Origin: Codonopsis lanceolata | Taxonomy: Eukaryota; Streptophyta; Magnoliopsida; Asterales; Campanulaceae | DNA: 64,000 bases | Assembly: GCA_013146195.2 (NCBI GenBank) | Contig: CM028377.1 | Span: 100,896,435-100,960,434, forward strand | Direction of reading: 5' to 3' | Shown: piece after piece, positions 21,661 through 32,930 of the stretch | How positions within the stretch are numbered: position 1 is the first letter of the stretch | Layout: each line of letters begins with the position of its first letter | Made by a program: the position numbers and the translations under genes | Notes under the pieces: model-generated | What the model was told of the DNA's origin: nothing | Seen by the model: only the letters and a program-made list of their open reading frames with translations | Databases searched by the model: none

Positions 21661-22320
21661 ACATAATATAACTTGAGGACCTGAATGAAACTTGATTTGA
21701 CGGTGAAATACCCTCTTGGAGCCGCTCCCCTCCTTGTGTAGCCGCTCCATCCCTTTGTTTCCTCCAGGCAGCAGAAACGCTGCCGTTTTTTCAGCCGCCT
21801 CGTGCTTCATTGCGCTATTGCGTTCTCAGGCCTCCACCTCGCACGCCATGTAGTGATCTTCACCTATAAATAGGGGCCTCGAGCACTCATTATGGAGACC
21901 CATCGAAGACAACATAATACGTTCACTCATCCTTCATACGATATCACCTTCCCGAAAAAGCCGAAGAAGCCGAAGAAGAAGAAGATCGAGTCTTTCCCCC
22001 TGGAAAGTCGATCATATATACATATCCATACCCATACCATATCCATACTTATATCCATATCCATGTCCATATCATATCACAATCAGTCTTCAGGCATATC
22101 ATAATCAATCTTTTGGCATATCATAATCAGTCTTCAGGCATATACATATCAGACTTCAAGCAATGTATACATGAAAAAGACATCCTTTCTCGGAAGGACA
22201 GGGGAAGCACAATCAGAATCTTAGAGCGCCTAGTGGGCTAAAGCCTAAGCGTATATACCGGTTAAGACATTCACGCTACAAGAGCTAAGTATCAATTTAC
22301 CGTCTTTCCCGTTAATATAA
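21660..22320 (+). other. promoter-bearing, LTR-like segment
   Basis: A strong TATA box (ctataaatagggg, 21863-21875) lies 100 bp after a GC-rich stretch and is followed by a leader-like sequence with GA/AAG repeats. Then come catatccata repeats (22020-22075) and three to four copies of a 24-bp unit with cagtcttcaggcatat (22080-22165). This layout is common in plant LTRs, but I found no partner LTR, primer site or TSD. The short frames here are not convincing genes. Confidence 0.4.
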
Positions 22321-22526
22321 ATAATGTAGAATATTATAATATGAATGTAATGTAAATAATAACAATATTAATATGGAATATTAATATCATGCATGTTATG
22401 TAAATAGGAATAATATTATAATATAATATAATAAATAAATAAAACACGAATAAGGTAATTATGCATGTTGTAAATATATAATTATGTATGTTATATACTA
22501 GTATAAATATGTGCATAAATGTATAT

Positions 22527-24551
22527 TGATGTGCGCAAAAACACAATTCGGGCAAGAATACCCGACCGTATATATATATCAAGTAATAAAGTATACCTAA
22601 GTACGAGTTATCGATCCCACAGAGAATGTACGTAATTCTCACTTCGACTAAGTACCAAAATTAGACTAACTAATTATATTTGAGAGAAAAGAAAATGAAT
22701 TAAAATCTAAAAATATAAACAACCTAGAAAACAATTAAATCTACACTACTGCGGAGGTGGTTTGGCAACAACAAATCAAGATAAAAAGATAAGAGTGCAA
22801 TATTTTTAGTCTAGCCGATGTTTAATTTTAATCATCTTTTTACTTTTCTTTAACTCAAGTCTTGGTAGTCAGATGCACTATTTTCTTCACTACGGGCTTT
22901 CGCTACGTATAGCAAATCTAGTTATACGTATAGCAAATTTAGCTATTACTCAACCTTACTATGGGCTCATATCATCGCAACACATAACATATGGGAGAAA
23001 ATAACCGCATGTCAAAACAAGCATCCAATGACTATCTACGCACGATTTCCTTTCGGTCTCATGTCATGCAAACTGCTATTGTGATTTTCGGAATAACAAG
23101 AAGGGTTTTCGCTTCATATCCTATCATTGTAGGGTTCATTTAATGGTTTGCTACGCCATCAAAAGCATGGAAAATACAAAATAATAACCAAGCACATGGG
23201 TAATACTTCGCAAAAAGAAATTCTCTCTATTTTTCTACAAATCATGTTGGTAGCCGAGGCAAATAAAATTGGTTAACTACGGGCTCTCGCAACTTATATT
23301 CAACCCTAACCTCCCCGACCTCGCGAATGGCTAAGGTGGTTCGATCGCGTGTCAAACCAAGTCTCACAACGGCTATCGGTGTGTGTCACAAAACACCAAC
23401 TATTAAATTGACTGGTCTGAAATATAAAGGTAACTCTCGCGGATCCTAAATATTTCTAAAATCATTTAATTATTGGCCAAATAATTAAAAGCATTAAGTT
23501 CAAAAAATAATAACCTAACATGAATGTGTTCTAAATAAAGAGAGAGATTAAATTAAATCACGTCATTGAACATAGAAAAATAATTGCATTTGATAAATAA
23601 TTTAAGCACAAACCAATTCTACATTTACAAAATTAATAAACCCAAGAAATTATAACAACTATCAAAAAATAGAGATGCGAAGAATTAGAACGAACAAATC
23701 GCATCTCTGGGGTTGAAATCATTTTTAGATGCATCATTGGCTCTTGATTTGAAGCTTCAAACCTTCAATGGTGATTAATCAATGGAGGAAACGAGGAATC
23801 TTGGAAGAAAATGGGGTTGGTGCCCCATTTGGGAGCAATGTCCCGAAATAGGGACTTGGTGAAATTAAAATGAAGGTTGCTGAAGATAAATGGGGAAGGC
23901 GAGAAAGAGGCAGCAACTGGCAGGGGCAAAATAGGCAAGAGAAGAGAAATAGGGGCTGAAATAGAAGAATAAAGGAAGTGGGTCGCGACCAGGAGCAGGG
24001 TCAAGGCTGGGGATGACACGCGAGTTAGCCCATGGGTTGGCGGGTGAGGTTGTGAGGTGGAATGGGTTGGAAGGTGGGTAGGTGGGCAGGAATGGGCCGC
24101 GGGTTACCCGGATTCGGAGAGGGAGGACGCAGATCAGGTGGGCTGTGAGGCACAGACGGGCAATACGTGGCTCCTTTGGCTGGGCGACAACTCAAAAGCG
24201 AAGAATCTGAAAATTGCTCCGATGCCCCTGCATTTCCTGAAGTTGGCACCGCTTTCCTTCCCTGGCCAGGTCTCTCAATTTAGTCCTCCGTTAGTGTTGT
24301 TAGCCTCCGTTAAGCCTGAATTGCCTTGGAATACTTAACGGACTTTGACCAAATAATTTCCAATTCAACTTTTTAGCCCAAAATTACCTTGAACTTCGTG
24401 CTAAACACCATATAAATGCTCGATTATGCATGGAAACCTACATTAAGCACAAATACACAAATAATAATATTTCCAAAGTATAATTAACTCAAAAATAATA
24501 CAAAATAGAAGAAAATTCCCGAGAAAATTTGTGAAAATCTTGGGCTCATCA
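22527..24551. mobile_element. 2-kb non-coding element of uncertain class
   Basis: The left end tgatgtgcgcaaaaacacaa (22527) and the reverse complement of the right end (tgatgagcccaagattttca, from 24551) are similar over about 25 bp including a shared cggg. The flanks share tatat (22522-22526 and 24552-24556), but that is weak in AT-rich DNA. Inside are repeated phrases on opening sentences such as ttatcgatcccacaga (22608) and a GC-rich block (24000-24200); no domain is recognisable. Many plant genomes carry non-autonomous elements of this texture. Confidence 0.4.
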
Positions 24552-24639
24552 TATATGTATATGTATATTTAATATTTAAGCATAAACATATATAGCCGTT
24601 ATTATGCCCAAATAACATCAAACAAAGTAATTTTATTTT

Positions 24640-24641
<2 letters not shown>

Positions 24642-24719
<78 letters not shown>
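24642..24719. repeat. (TA)n microsatellite
   Basis: About 78 bp of uninterrupted TA dinucleotides, 90 bp beyond the right end of the uncertain element. Confidence 0.95.
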
Positions 24720-24721
<2 letters not shown>

Positions 24722-24997
24722 AATATTTCTTCTAGACTATGTGATTTAAAAGCATGTTAATTTATTCTAAAACCCTAAAATGAGACTGAAAAGGTGAGTT
24801 GGGTGCCTAACCCCTTTCCAACTCATAACCTAGCCTCCGAACCTACATATTTTCTGGAATAATTGGTTTTTCTCTGTTTAAACCTTAAAATAGAGATTGT
24901 GACTCTGTATATATATATATATTAGGGTCCACAACGAGACCAAATGTATTCTACGCGCTCATATGTTTCTTGAGACATGTTGTTTTCACAGCAGACG

Positions 24998-25613
24998 ACG
25001 GGAGTTTCGAAACGGGGTTCTCAAAATATATATATCTATAATTAAAATGACGTAGTAAAGAAGAGTGCGAGCCAAATATAATGGGCAGGGAGAAACTAAA
25101 AACCCAGTAGATCCCAAGACCGTGGGCATTTGACTTGTCTAAAGCGTAGCACTATGTATAGACCATGAGTATGGGTTCCATGGGTCGGGCATTGACAGAC
25201 TTTAATGGATTTTATGGGCATGGACGGGCTTTGCTCACCCCTAGTATTAAATCAATGAAAGTTTAAACAAATTCAGTCTCAGATATTATGATTAGTTTTT
25301 TTTTAAAAGTAGAACGGGAGTTTCGAAACGGTGTTCTCACAATATGTATACCTATAATTAAAATGACGTAGTAAAGAAGAATGCGAGCCAAATATAATGG
25401 GCAGGGAGAAACTAAAAACCCAGTAGAGCCCAAGACCATGTGCATTTGACTTGTCTAAAGCGTAGCACTATGTATAGACCATGAGCATGGGTTCCATGGG
25501 TCGGGCATTGAAAGACTTTAACGGATTTTATGGGCATGGACGGGCTTTGCTCACCCCTAGTATTAAATCAATGAAAGTATAAACAAATTCAGTCTCAGAT
25601 ATTATGATTAGTT
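24998..25613 (+). repeat. tandem duplication, 316-bp offset
   Basis: The block 24998-25298 is repeated at 25314-25614 with few changes. Both begin acgggagtttcgaaacgg and end tcagatattatgattagtt. Between them is a short T-rich linker. The second copy ends exactly where the target-site duplication of MULE 2 begins (25609). Confidence 0.9.
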
Positions 25614-25927
25614 GTTTGAAAAAATTACAAGTCGGTATATCTTTTAAAATATGTTTTCAAATGAATCCATCTATTTTTTAGACATATCTTTTAGATACAA
25701 TTTTGAGGCAAAAGTATGTCACTGCCTTTAAATCTTAATCTCATTTCGCTAAACAAATAGGTGGTGGCGGAGCACCTTCAGGAACTTCCTAGCTGAAAAA
25801 GGTCCAAGAGGGGGACTTATCTGGTGATGTGAAATCCCCACTTGTGAAGAAACTTCACAAAGATGATGACAACGACTTCACCTTACTTATCTGAAAACTG
25901 AAAAGATATTCATAGACCATAGTGGGA

Positions 25928-25997
<70 letters not shown>

Positions 25998-26003
25998 CAA
26001 GAA

Positions 26004-26294
26004 ATGAAGACTCTCCTCAATTTCTGCTTCTTTCTAGTCCTCACCTTCCTGCATCTCGACCACGTCGTTTACGCAGATGCAAACCAACCATGCAACGTTT
26101 TGATGGCAGAATGTGACGAGGAGTTGGAGACGTTGATGGAGTCGGAGATAAACCGGAGGTTTCTCAAGACAAAGTGGTATATATTTATAGGGGCATTGAA
26201 GAGAGACCATCCGGTTTGCAATGGTGGTTCTGGCGGAGGTGATGAAGTAATCAGCTTTAAGCATTGGTTTCAACCACGGAGGACCCAAATCTAA
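26004..26294 (+). pseudogene. truncated RALF-like secreted peptide precursor
   Basis: A 96-residue frame. Residues 1-24 are a signal peptide (KTLLNFCFFLVLTFLHL, ending near VYADA). A CN...AEC segment follows, then SEINRRFL, and KWYIFIGALKRDHPVCNGG. The last block matches the mature RALF motif YISYGALKRD..PC. RALF peptides are secreted and bind FERONIA-type receptor kinases to control growth and pH. Here the frame diverges after the first mature cysteine: the usual three further cysteines and the NPY.RGC.KYYRC end are missing, and YISY reads YIFI. It lies inside MULE 2, directly after a (TA)n tract that replaces any normal promoter. It is probably a captured, decayed copy, although the frame itself has no internal stop. 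Confidence 0.7.
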
Positions 26295-26754
26295 TTCTTC
26301 TTCTTTTTCCATTCTAAATATTGGACTCACCTATAGGAAAGAGAGGTAGAGCTTGTTTGGGAGAAGGGTAGAGATGGGAATTGGGGGTGATTTCGCCAGT
26401 GGTTATGGCGGATTGGAAGAGAGAGCTGGGAGATATGTTGGAGAGTAGGCGGTTGGCCATGGGGGGTCACTGGGTTGCTGGGTGCAGAGGGTTTGGGCGA
26501 AGGAAATTGGGAAAAGGATAAGGCCGGCGGCTTTGTGCTGTGGATGATTTGGGGATGGCAAAGGTCGCTGGGGTTTGGGGATTTGGAGAAGGAGCTAGAT
26601 TGCTTGCTGGGCTAGAGAAGATGAAGAATGGCATACTAGCAAAAAAATATTCATTGCTACTCTCATTCGCTTAACCCCATCTTGTTGGTATCGCAACTGG
26701 GGACCCTCTTTTAAAATTCACGTTGCACCTGGTTCATGGGTTTGTCAACCTGAT

Positions 26755-27150
26755 GTTAGGAGCATTTGGCATCAGCAACCTGATGCCTGGATTATTGGAT
26801 TTTTTTCACCTGATGTCAAGCCTTGGCATCAGCTTTTTGGCATCAACTTTTTTGAATTTTTTTTTGTTTGAATAAACTGTGAAATCAATGCCGATGCCAA
26901 ACCTTGGTATCAGTTTTTTTGAAATTTTTTTCACCTGATGCCAAGCCTTGGCATCAGCTTTTTTGAATTTTTTTGTTTGAATAAACTGTGAAATCAATGC
27001 TAATGTCAAACCTTGACATCAGTCTTATTGTATTTTTTTTTCACCTGATGTCAAGCCTTGGCATCAGTTTGTTTGAATTTTTTTTGGTTTGAATAAACTG
27101 TGAAATCAATGCTGATGCCAAACCTTGACATCAGCTTTTTTGAATTTTTT
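26755..27150. repeat. minisatellite inside MULE 2 (ctgatgccaagccttggcatcag unit)
   Basis: About three to four units of roughly 110-120 bp, each with a palindromic core built from cctgatgccaag and cttggcatcag, then a T-rich stretch and gtttgaataaactgtgaaat. The core has the same ggcatc word as the array of MULE 1 but the unit is longer. Confidence 0.8.
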
Positions 27151-27296
27151 AGGCCGAATTAGATTTGTCTTCATTAATGACATTTTTGTTATTTGGCAAC
27201 CAATTTTTAGTTACATGAAATGTCCAAAAAATTAATTGTCCTAGATGAAAACATGCTTCTAAAATTGTATTTACTTGAAATTTGCCCTAGTTTTTT

Positions 27297-27773
27297 TAAA
27301 GTAGAATGGAGATAATTATATATTTTGCAACTCCCAACAATTAAAAGGATATTAAGTAATACTCCTTTTCCAAAATAAATGATGATTTGGAGAAAAAAAA
27401 TATTTATCCCAAAATAAATGACGTTATAGGATTTAAAAAAAACTGTGCACATTTTGTCAAAATTATCCTTATTAATTACTCTATAATTAAATGCGGTATT
27501 GAGAACGAAAGCATTAGTCTTCAATTCATTGAGAATATCCAAGGATTTAGAGAGAAAATGTGATGGATAAAGACGTGTTGTACAAATTTTGAGAAAAAAA
27601 CACATCTTTTTTAAAATGTTTTTTTTATAAACATGTTTTGGATACTATTTCAAAACGCTATTTTTTGTAAACTGAGTAGTTGTCAAAATGACCGTTTTAC
27701 CCATTTATAAATTGTATGACATGCTTCTGATTTAATTACTTGTTACATAACAGTAAATTTAACATAAAAAAAA
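27297..27773. other. AT-rich DNA with MITE remnants
   Basis: The phrases tactccttttccaaaataaatga (partial, 27360) and cccaaaataaatgacg (27410) look like pieces of Stowaway-type MITEs. No complete element and no gene were seen. Confidence 0.4.
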
Positions 27774-29672
27774 GGGATAATTGCATAAAAAACCCCGACC
27801 TATTTTAGGTATTGCAAATTGAACCATGACAATTGTTTATAGGCTTATTGAAACCCAGCCTATTTTTTATGTTGCAATTAGAACCCTCCATCCATTTAAT
27901 CCGTTAAATGGTAACGGTTTGCTGAGTAGGATGCCACGTTGGCATCCTACGTGGCCAATTCTATTTCATTATAAACCTTGTACAAATTTTGTAATTTCAT
28001 AAAAAACCCTAAAATTTATTTTCACCAAATAAAGCCTTAAAATTTAAAATAAATATTTATTTATATACCAATTTCATTTTAAGAAAATAAAGTTATTTTT
28101 TTTTAGAAAATATGGCTCAAAATATGATGTAAGTTCCAATGAGTATTTAATATTTAATACACATCTGATCCTAAATAATCATCATATTTGATTTCGCACA
28201 CAAATTAAGAAAAACAAATTATCTCTATTATAATATTGGTATAATTTGTATAAAGTATTTATTTAATATGTAATATTTTAATAAAAATTTAAAATTAATA
28301 TATTTGTTTTAAAATTTATTTGTAACATTTAATATTATGTTTAAAAATATAATTTTAAATTATAAATTTTCTTAAAGAAGTTAAAAACTAATTAAAGTAA
28401 AATTTGTTACCCATTTGATATTTTAGAAAATTTTAAATTAGCGTGAGAAGCCTAAACATCTCTGCTCCATCTTTCTCTCTCTAGCGAGTTCATACCACCA
28501 TTCTAGCCCTCTCCATCCCGATTTCATCTCCGTCGCAATCCCTCCATCTCCCTCCCTCAAATCTGTTCAAACCCAGCCGCCCCTTCATCTCTTCTTCTTC
28601 GGCGAACTGCTGCTTCCTCTCCGGCGAAGCTTCACCCGACTCCTTCTCCAAGTGCCGATGCCTCCCATGCCGGCGTCCTTCCATCATCTCTGCTCCATCT
28701 TTCTCTCTCTAGCCAGTTCATACCACCATTCTAGCCCTCTCCATCCCGATTTCATCTCCGTCGCAATCCCTCCATCTCCCTCCCTCAAATCTGTTCAAAC
28801 CCAGCCGCCCCTTCATCACTTCTTCTTCGGCGAACTCCTTCCTCTCCGGCGAAGCTTCACCCAGCTCCTTCTCCAAGTGCCGATACCTCCCATGCCCACC
28901 ATAGCCGCCGGCGTCACCCCTTCTCCCATATCTGCCGCCTCTTCATCTCCCAAGTCGACTCGCCTCTATTTAGACCCAGCAGCTTCTCTATCTTTTCCCG
29001 GCGAATCTCCATGTCCCCCACCCATCTCCCCTAGTTCGTGCTTCATCTCCCCATTCATCTCATCCACTCCAGCCGGTCCTCCCCAGCCATTCAGACACCC
29101 AGCAACCCAATTCCCATTCAGACCCTCTTCCAGTTCGTTCCCCCATCCTAAAAGCCATACCCCTTTACTCCGGCTGCCGTTTCCATATGCTCAAGCATCA
29201 ACCGCCATCCTCAATTACTGGCGTCCATCATCTTCATCTCTGACTCTCCTCCGGCCAAATCGCCCCCTCCTACCAGTTCAATACCCAACCGCCATGTCTA
29301 CTGCTTCCAACTCCTTCACTGAAATCATCCAATTTTGGTTGTGATGTGATGGACATCATCTGTCATTTCTCTTTTATTCATAGGGGTAAAATTGGAAATT
29401 CACACAAATATCAATATTAATAATTCAGTCAAATATGTTTTCTTAAACGGTGCGCCCGATCAACCAAATAATTATTTAATCCTTTTTTAAACAACTATAA
29501 TTTAAAATTTTCTAAAATATCAAATGGGTAACAAATTTTACTCTAATTAGTTTTTAACTTCTTTAAGAAAATTTATAATTTAAAATTATAGTTTTAAACA
29601 TAATCTTAAATGTTACAAATAAATTTTAAAACAAATATATTAATTTTTAATTTTTATTAAAATATTACATAT
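27774..29672. mobile_element. Mutator-like element 3 with long inverted repeats, right end lost
   Basis: It begins gggataattgcataaaaaac, a common plant MULE terminus. The inner left arm (28255-28440) is matched by its inverted copy at 29490-29672: for example acccatttgatattttagaa against ttctaaaatatcaaatgggt, and cttaaagaagttaaaaacta against its reverse. The left arm would be about 667 bp; the right arm stops after about 185 bp where the gypsy LTR begins at 29673. The centre (28441-29480) is C-rich and CpG-rich, unlike the AT-rich arms, and looks like acquired genic DNA, including a 228-bp tandem duplication. Confidence 0.75.
28457..28912 (+). repeat. 228-bp tandem duplication in the MULE 3 cargo
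   Basis: The unit starting catctctgctccatctttct at 28457 recurs at 28685 and stays nearly identical for about 220 bp (atcccgatttcatctccg, cggcgaagcttcaccc). The 230-codon plus-strand frame at 28652-29344 runs over it. It is rich in Ser and Pro and lacks any domain, so I do not call it a gene. Confidence 0.9.
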
Positions 29673-30429
29673 TGAAAGGATTGAAATCGATGGATTAACC
29701 CTCGGCATGAAAAGGACCCGACCCTCGGCATAAAGAGGGTCCCACCCGCAGGGCCACACGTTGCGAGGAGATGACCATTCACCCCCAAGATAAATCACTC
29801 CAGCCTCGGCATCATGACCCTCGGCACTACGACGAGCCCAGCCACGACTGGCCTGACAGATCACGGGCTCCCTCGGCCCCGCCACCAAATCAGTCTTCAT
29901 AAATCCTCAACCTCGACAAATAACAAAAGCTTTCGTCACAGAAACCACTCGGCCTCGGCCTCAGACCAATCATTCACCCCGACAAACCATTTCCCTAGGC
30001 CCGAGAAAACCGCTGCACGCCAATACCAACTCTCTGACAAATGCACAGTTCACTCATTCCTGACTAAGCCCTCAACGCATTTAATAACGGCCGCTTTATG
30101 CTCCCCAATAACAAACTGCCACGTCGCCATAAACTTCAGGTATAAATATGAGAGCTCATATTCAGGGCAAGGGAAGTAATTTCAAGGATATCATAACTCT
30201 CTTATCACAGCTTCCTATCAAACAATTATCACAGCCTATTTATTACCAATTCCCCACCGGAAATCTGACTCTCACACCGGAGGGTTATAGTCGGGCCGAC
30301 CCGACACCTTAACGGAGTTTATTGTTTATTTTGTGCAGGTCAAACAAAAAGGACAAACCAGAAGCTGCCACATCATCCTCGCTCACACGTGGACGTCAAG
30401 ACAAGATCACCACACATTTTGCGTGATCA
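29673..30429 (+). repeat. 5' LTR of the gypsy element
   Basis: It runs from TGAAAGGATTGA, right after the broken MULE arm, to ...gcgtgatCA. It contains a TATA box (ggtataaatatgag, 30140-30153) and the ctcacaccggaggg motif (about 30272-30285) shared with the LTR at 508-1372. No second LTR is available for checking the ends. Confidence 0.75.
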
Positions 30430-30450
30430 GTTTGGTTCCGTTGCCGGGAA
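30430..30450 (+). promoter_or_regulatory. primer-binding site of the gypsy element
   Basis: gtttggttccgttgccggga lies directly after the LTR. It resembles the TGGCGCCGTTGCCGGGGA primer-binding site typical of Tat/Athila-group gypsy elements. Confidence 0.75.
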
Positions 30451-32120
30451 ACGACTTTTCTCAGCCACAGCGTCCACAGACGAGAAAGGATGGTAAAATC
30501 CAAAAAGCAAGCCTCAAAGAACGTAACCCCCGCTGCATCCACCCACCCAGAAAAGGGCGTGCGAGCACGGCACAATGAGGGGCCTTGAGGGGAGAACTCC
30601 GGCGCCTCATTGCAGGAGGTGTCGGCCGGGGACTAAAGAAGGATCGCTCTGCACAAGCGGCTCTCGAACAAAATAAAGACACTTGACGCCGACCCCAGAG
30701 GTCGAGTCTTCAGGGGCAACGAGGAGGAACCGTGGTAAAAGCGAATAGACAAGCGGCTCGAGAAGAGAGCGAGGAGTATGCGTATTGGGAGCACCAAAAA
30801 GACCTTGTGCCGCAATCTGAGGAAGCCGAGACTAAGATGCACGAGCTAAGACAAAAAGCAGGGCCCGTGCCGAGCCCATAATCAACGTACAAAGCACCGC
30901 GGCGCGATCCAACTCGGTTTGGCAGAGGGTGGAAACTACAAAAGCCAAAAAGGCAAAGTTTACCACCAATGTCAAATCAAGACTTGGGAAGAAGAGGGTT
31001 GCTTGGCGAGGGAGTCTAGAGACGGCGTTCATTCTCGCTTAGATTCCCCAGTGCGGATAGCTGTCGGCCAGCGAGGAAGGAGAGTCTCGGCCGGGCGGCG
31101 CGATCTCGGCAACAAGCCCCCTCAGTCTCGACATCCTCTCGCCAGACTAGCGAGGAGGCTCGTTTGGGATCCCATGAAACATGATCGAGGCAGAGGTACG
31201 CGAGGCGAGAAAAGGGGCTAGCTGCATCCCAGTCAAGCCTTTGGCTCGGCACGAGGCGGCAGGCCGATGGAGATCTGCCGAGATTAGGGCATGGATGGAG
31301 AAATTGGAAGCTTCGGTGAGCTGCAGGGTTAACTTCGGCCCTGAAAATTGGGGGGCCATTTATTAAGCAAATAAGAGGTGGAAGTGCCTTCAGTAAAGAT
31401 TCCACACTTTGGGGACTACTGGCTGGTAACTGACGTGACCTGGACCACGTGTCGGGGTTCGAGTTGAAAATGATCATCGTAACAGGGCTTGGGCGATATA
31501 TGGTGCTTTGGGTGTTGTAAGGGACCCTGCGAGCTCGACAATGGTACAGCGGGTTGCTTGCAGGCTACATCACTGTTGGGGGTGACTTTAGGGAATTTTT
31601 GAAAAGATTAGCCGGCCGGTGCTGCTCCCAAAAAGCGAGGCAGACTTGTGTGGCGCGTGAAATGAGAGGTTGGAGAAACCCGTCTTGGCCTGTGGCACTG
31701 CTTGAGGTCTGGACCAAATCCCGGATATTCAGGCACCAGGTGAGGGATGTGTTTCGGAGCAGAGCTTCTGCGAGGAATTGCAGAAAAAGAGCTCACGATG
31801 CGACCAGGACCTGTCGGCGAGATGTTCTTGAAATGCTTCAAGGGTGGCTCTGTGGGCGGCAACCCCGCCACCAGCTCTGGCGGTCACGTCCCTCGGACGG
31901 GCTTTGCAAATAAAGAAAGCGGCTTCGGCGAAGGGGCCTTGACTCGGCGAAAAAAGAAGGAGGAGAAGAGGCGCCCAGTTGCAGCGAGATTAGGGGAGCA
32001 AGGCGAGAAATTCGAGGCTGGAAGACTTCACCCCCCAATGAATCTAGGGAACACATAATGGGCGTTCTCACGAGAGAGAACAAGATCGTCCACCACTCCC
32101 AGTGAGGTCACTGTGTAGAG
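30451..32120 (+). pseudogene. gypsy gag region, heavily broken
   Basis: GC-rich sequence after the primer-binding site, where gag is expected. Many overlapping short frames occur in all six frames and none is longer than about 150 codons. No clear capsid motif can be read because frames change every few dozen bases. Called from its position between LTR and protease. Confidence 0.5.
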
Positions 32121-32930
32121 GCGAAATCAATGAAAGAGATCACGACTTCCATAACGAGATTTGCCATATTAGAGGAATGCATATTTCTGACTCAAAAGAG
32201 CCATACTGAGGGTGATAAGCGAGGGAGATCGAAGGTTCGTGGCGAGAGAAGTCCACATTCGCGCCCGGACCGGGGCTCAGGGGCGGCAACGGCAGACAAC
32301 CGAGCCGATGGTAAATACCATCGAGGGAAGAAACCCGTATCCAGCGATTAAAGAATGCCATCAAGCTGCTGAACAACTCGGCGGAAAACATCATGGATGG
32401 GATGGTTGAGTCTGAAATGGTATTCGGGGATACGGTGGCGGTCAATGATTATGCTCGCCAAAACCAGTTAACTCTACGCAAATCGGCATTCCACAGCGCC
32501 CAGCCTAGTTAAGCGGGTTTGATAGACCACGAGGCGGGAAGAGATGTGATGTACTATAAGTGCTTTACGGCACTAGGACTCGGCGATACCCACCTCACTC
32601 AGGCCAGAGTCAAGCGGAGGGCTTCTGAGGGCCACAAGGTCACGGCAAAGGCAGAGTGGCACTCAGGTCGGCACAGGCGGGGGATACCACTAGAGCGAGG
32701 AAGTCACTTTCCTCGTCCTTGATCTCCCTCCCCATACAACGCCATCCTCGGCGCCTTCAGGCCAAATTCGAATGGTGGCATCAATGGCCCATCAGCGGGT
32801 CAAACATGACCTCGTTCGGAGTAGGGGTCCTTAAGAATGATGCTCGTACTACTTTAGAGTACGATCAGCGAAAAAAGAGGCGGAGAAAAAAAGATTAGAA
32901 AAAGGCCGGAGGAGGCAGAGGCAAGAGAAG
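32121..32930 (+). pseudogene. gypsy zinc-finger and protease region, frameshifted
   Basis: Near 32145-32260 the phrases DFHNEICHI and LKRAILRVISEGDRRFVAR, in different frames, recall the CxFHNxxGHxTxxC finger and the tail that follows it in Tat-type gag. At 32515-32650 comes a protease-like stretch: LIDHEAGRDVMYYKCF, where the active site is normally DTGSSAD, then GLGDTHLTQARVK. The end GVGVLKNDARTT (32818-32853) follows. The catalytic Asp-Thr/Ser-Gly is not conserved, so the enzyme is dead. Confidence 0.6.

Larger units (their letters stand above)
25618..27287. mobile_element. Mutator-like element 2 (Pack-MULE)
   Basis: The ends are related to those of MULE 1: left gaaaaaattacaagtcggta then aaaatatgttttcaaat, right ...cttctaaaattgtatttact. 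The region before the right end (cattaatgacatttttgt, acatgaaatgtccaaaaaat) is almost the same as in MULE 1. The flanks carry tagttgttt (25609-25617) and tagtttttt (27288-27296), an 8/9 match to a 9-bp duplication. The cargo holds a coding-like stretch at 25765-25890, a (TA)n tract, a truncated RALF precursor (26004-26294), a G-rich block at 26340-26640 and a ggcatc minisatellite. No transposase is seen. Confidence 0.8.

Noticed and set aside
22527..24551. CACTA-type transposon
   Set aside because: The ends do not begin with CACTA and no transposase or subterminal repeats were seen.
28652..29344. 230-codon plus-strand frame rich in Ser and Pro
   Set aside because: Lies across a 228-bp tandem duplication in the MULE 3 cargo; composition-driven, with no domain and no support for its start.
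30919..32450. Many overlapping 60-150-codon frames on both strands
   Set aside because: GC-rich gypsy gag region, where stops are rare in all frames; none matches a known gag block in one continuous frame.
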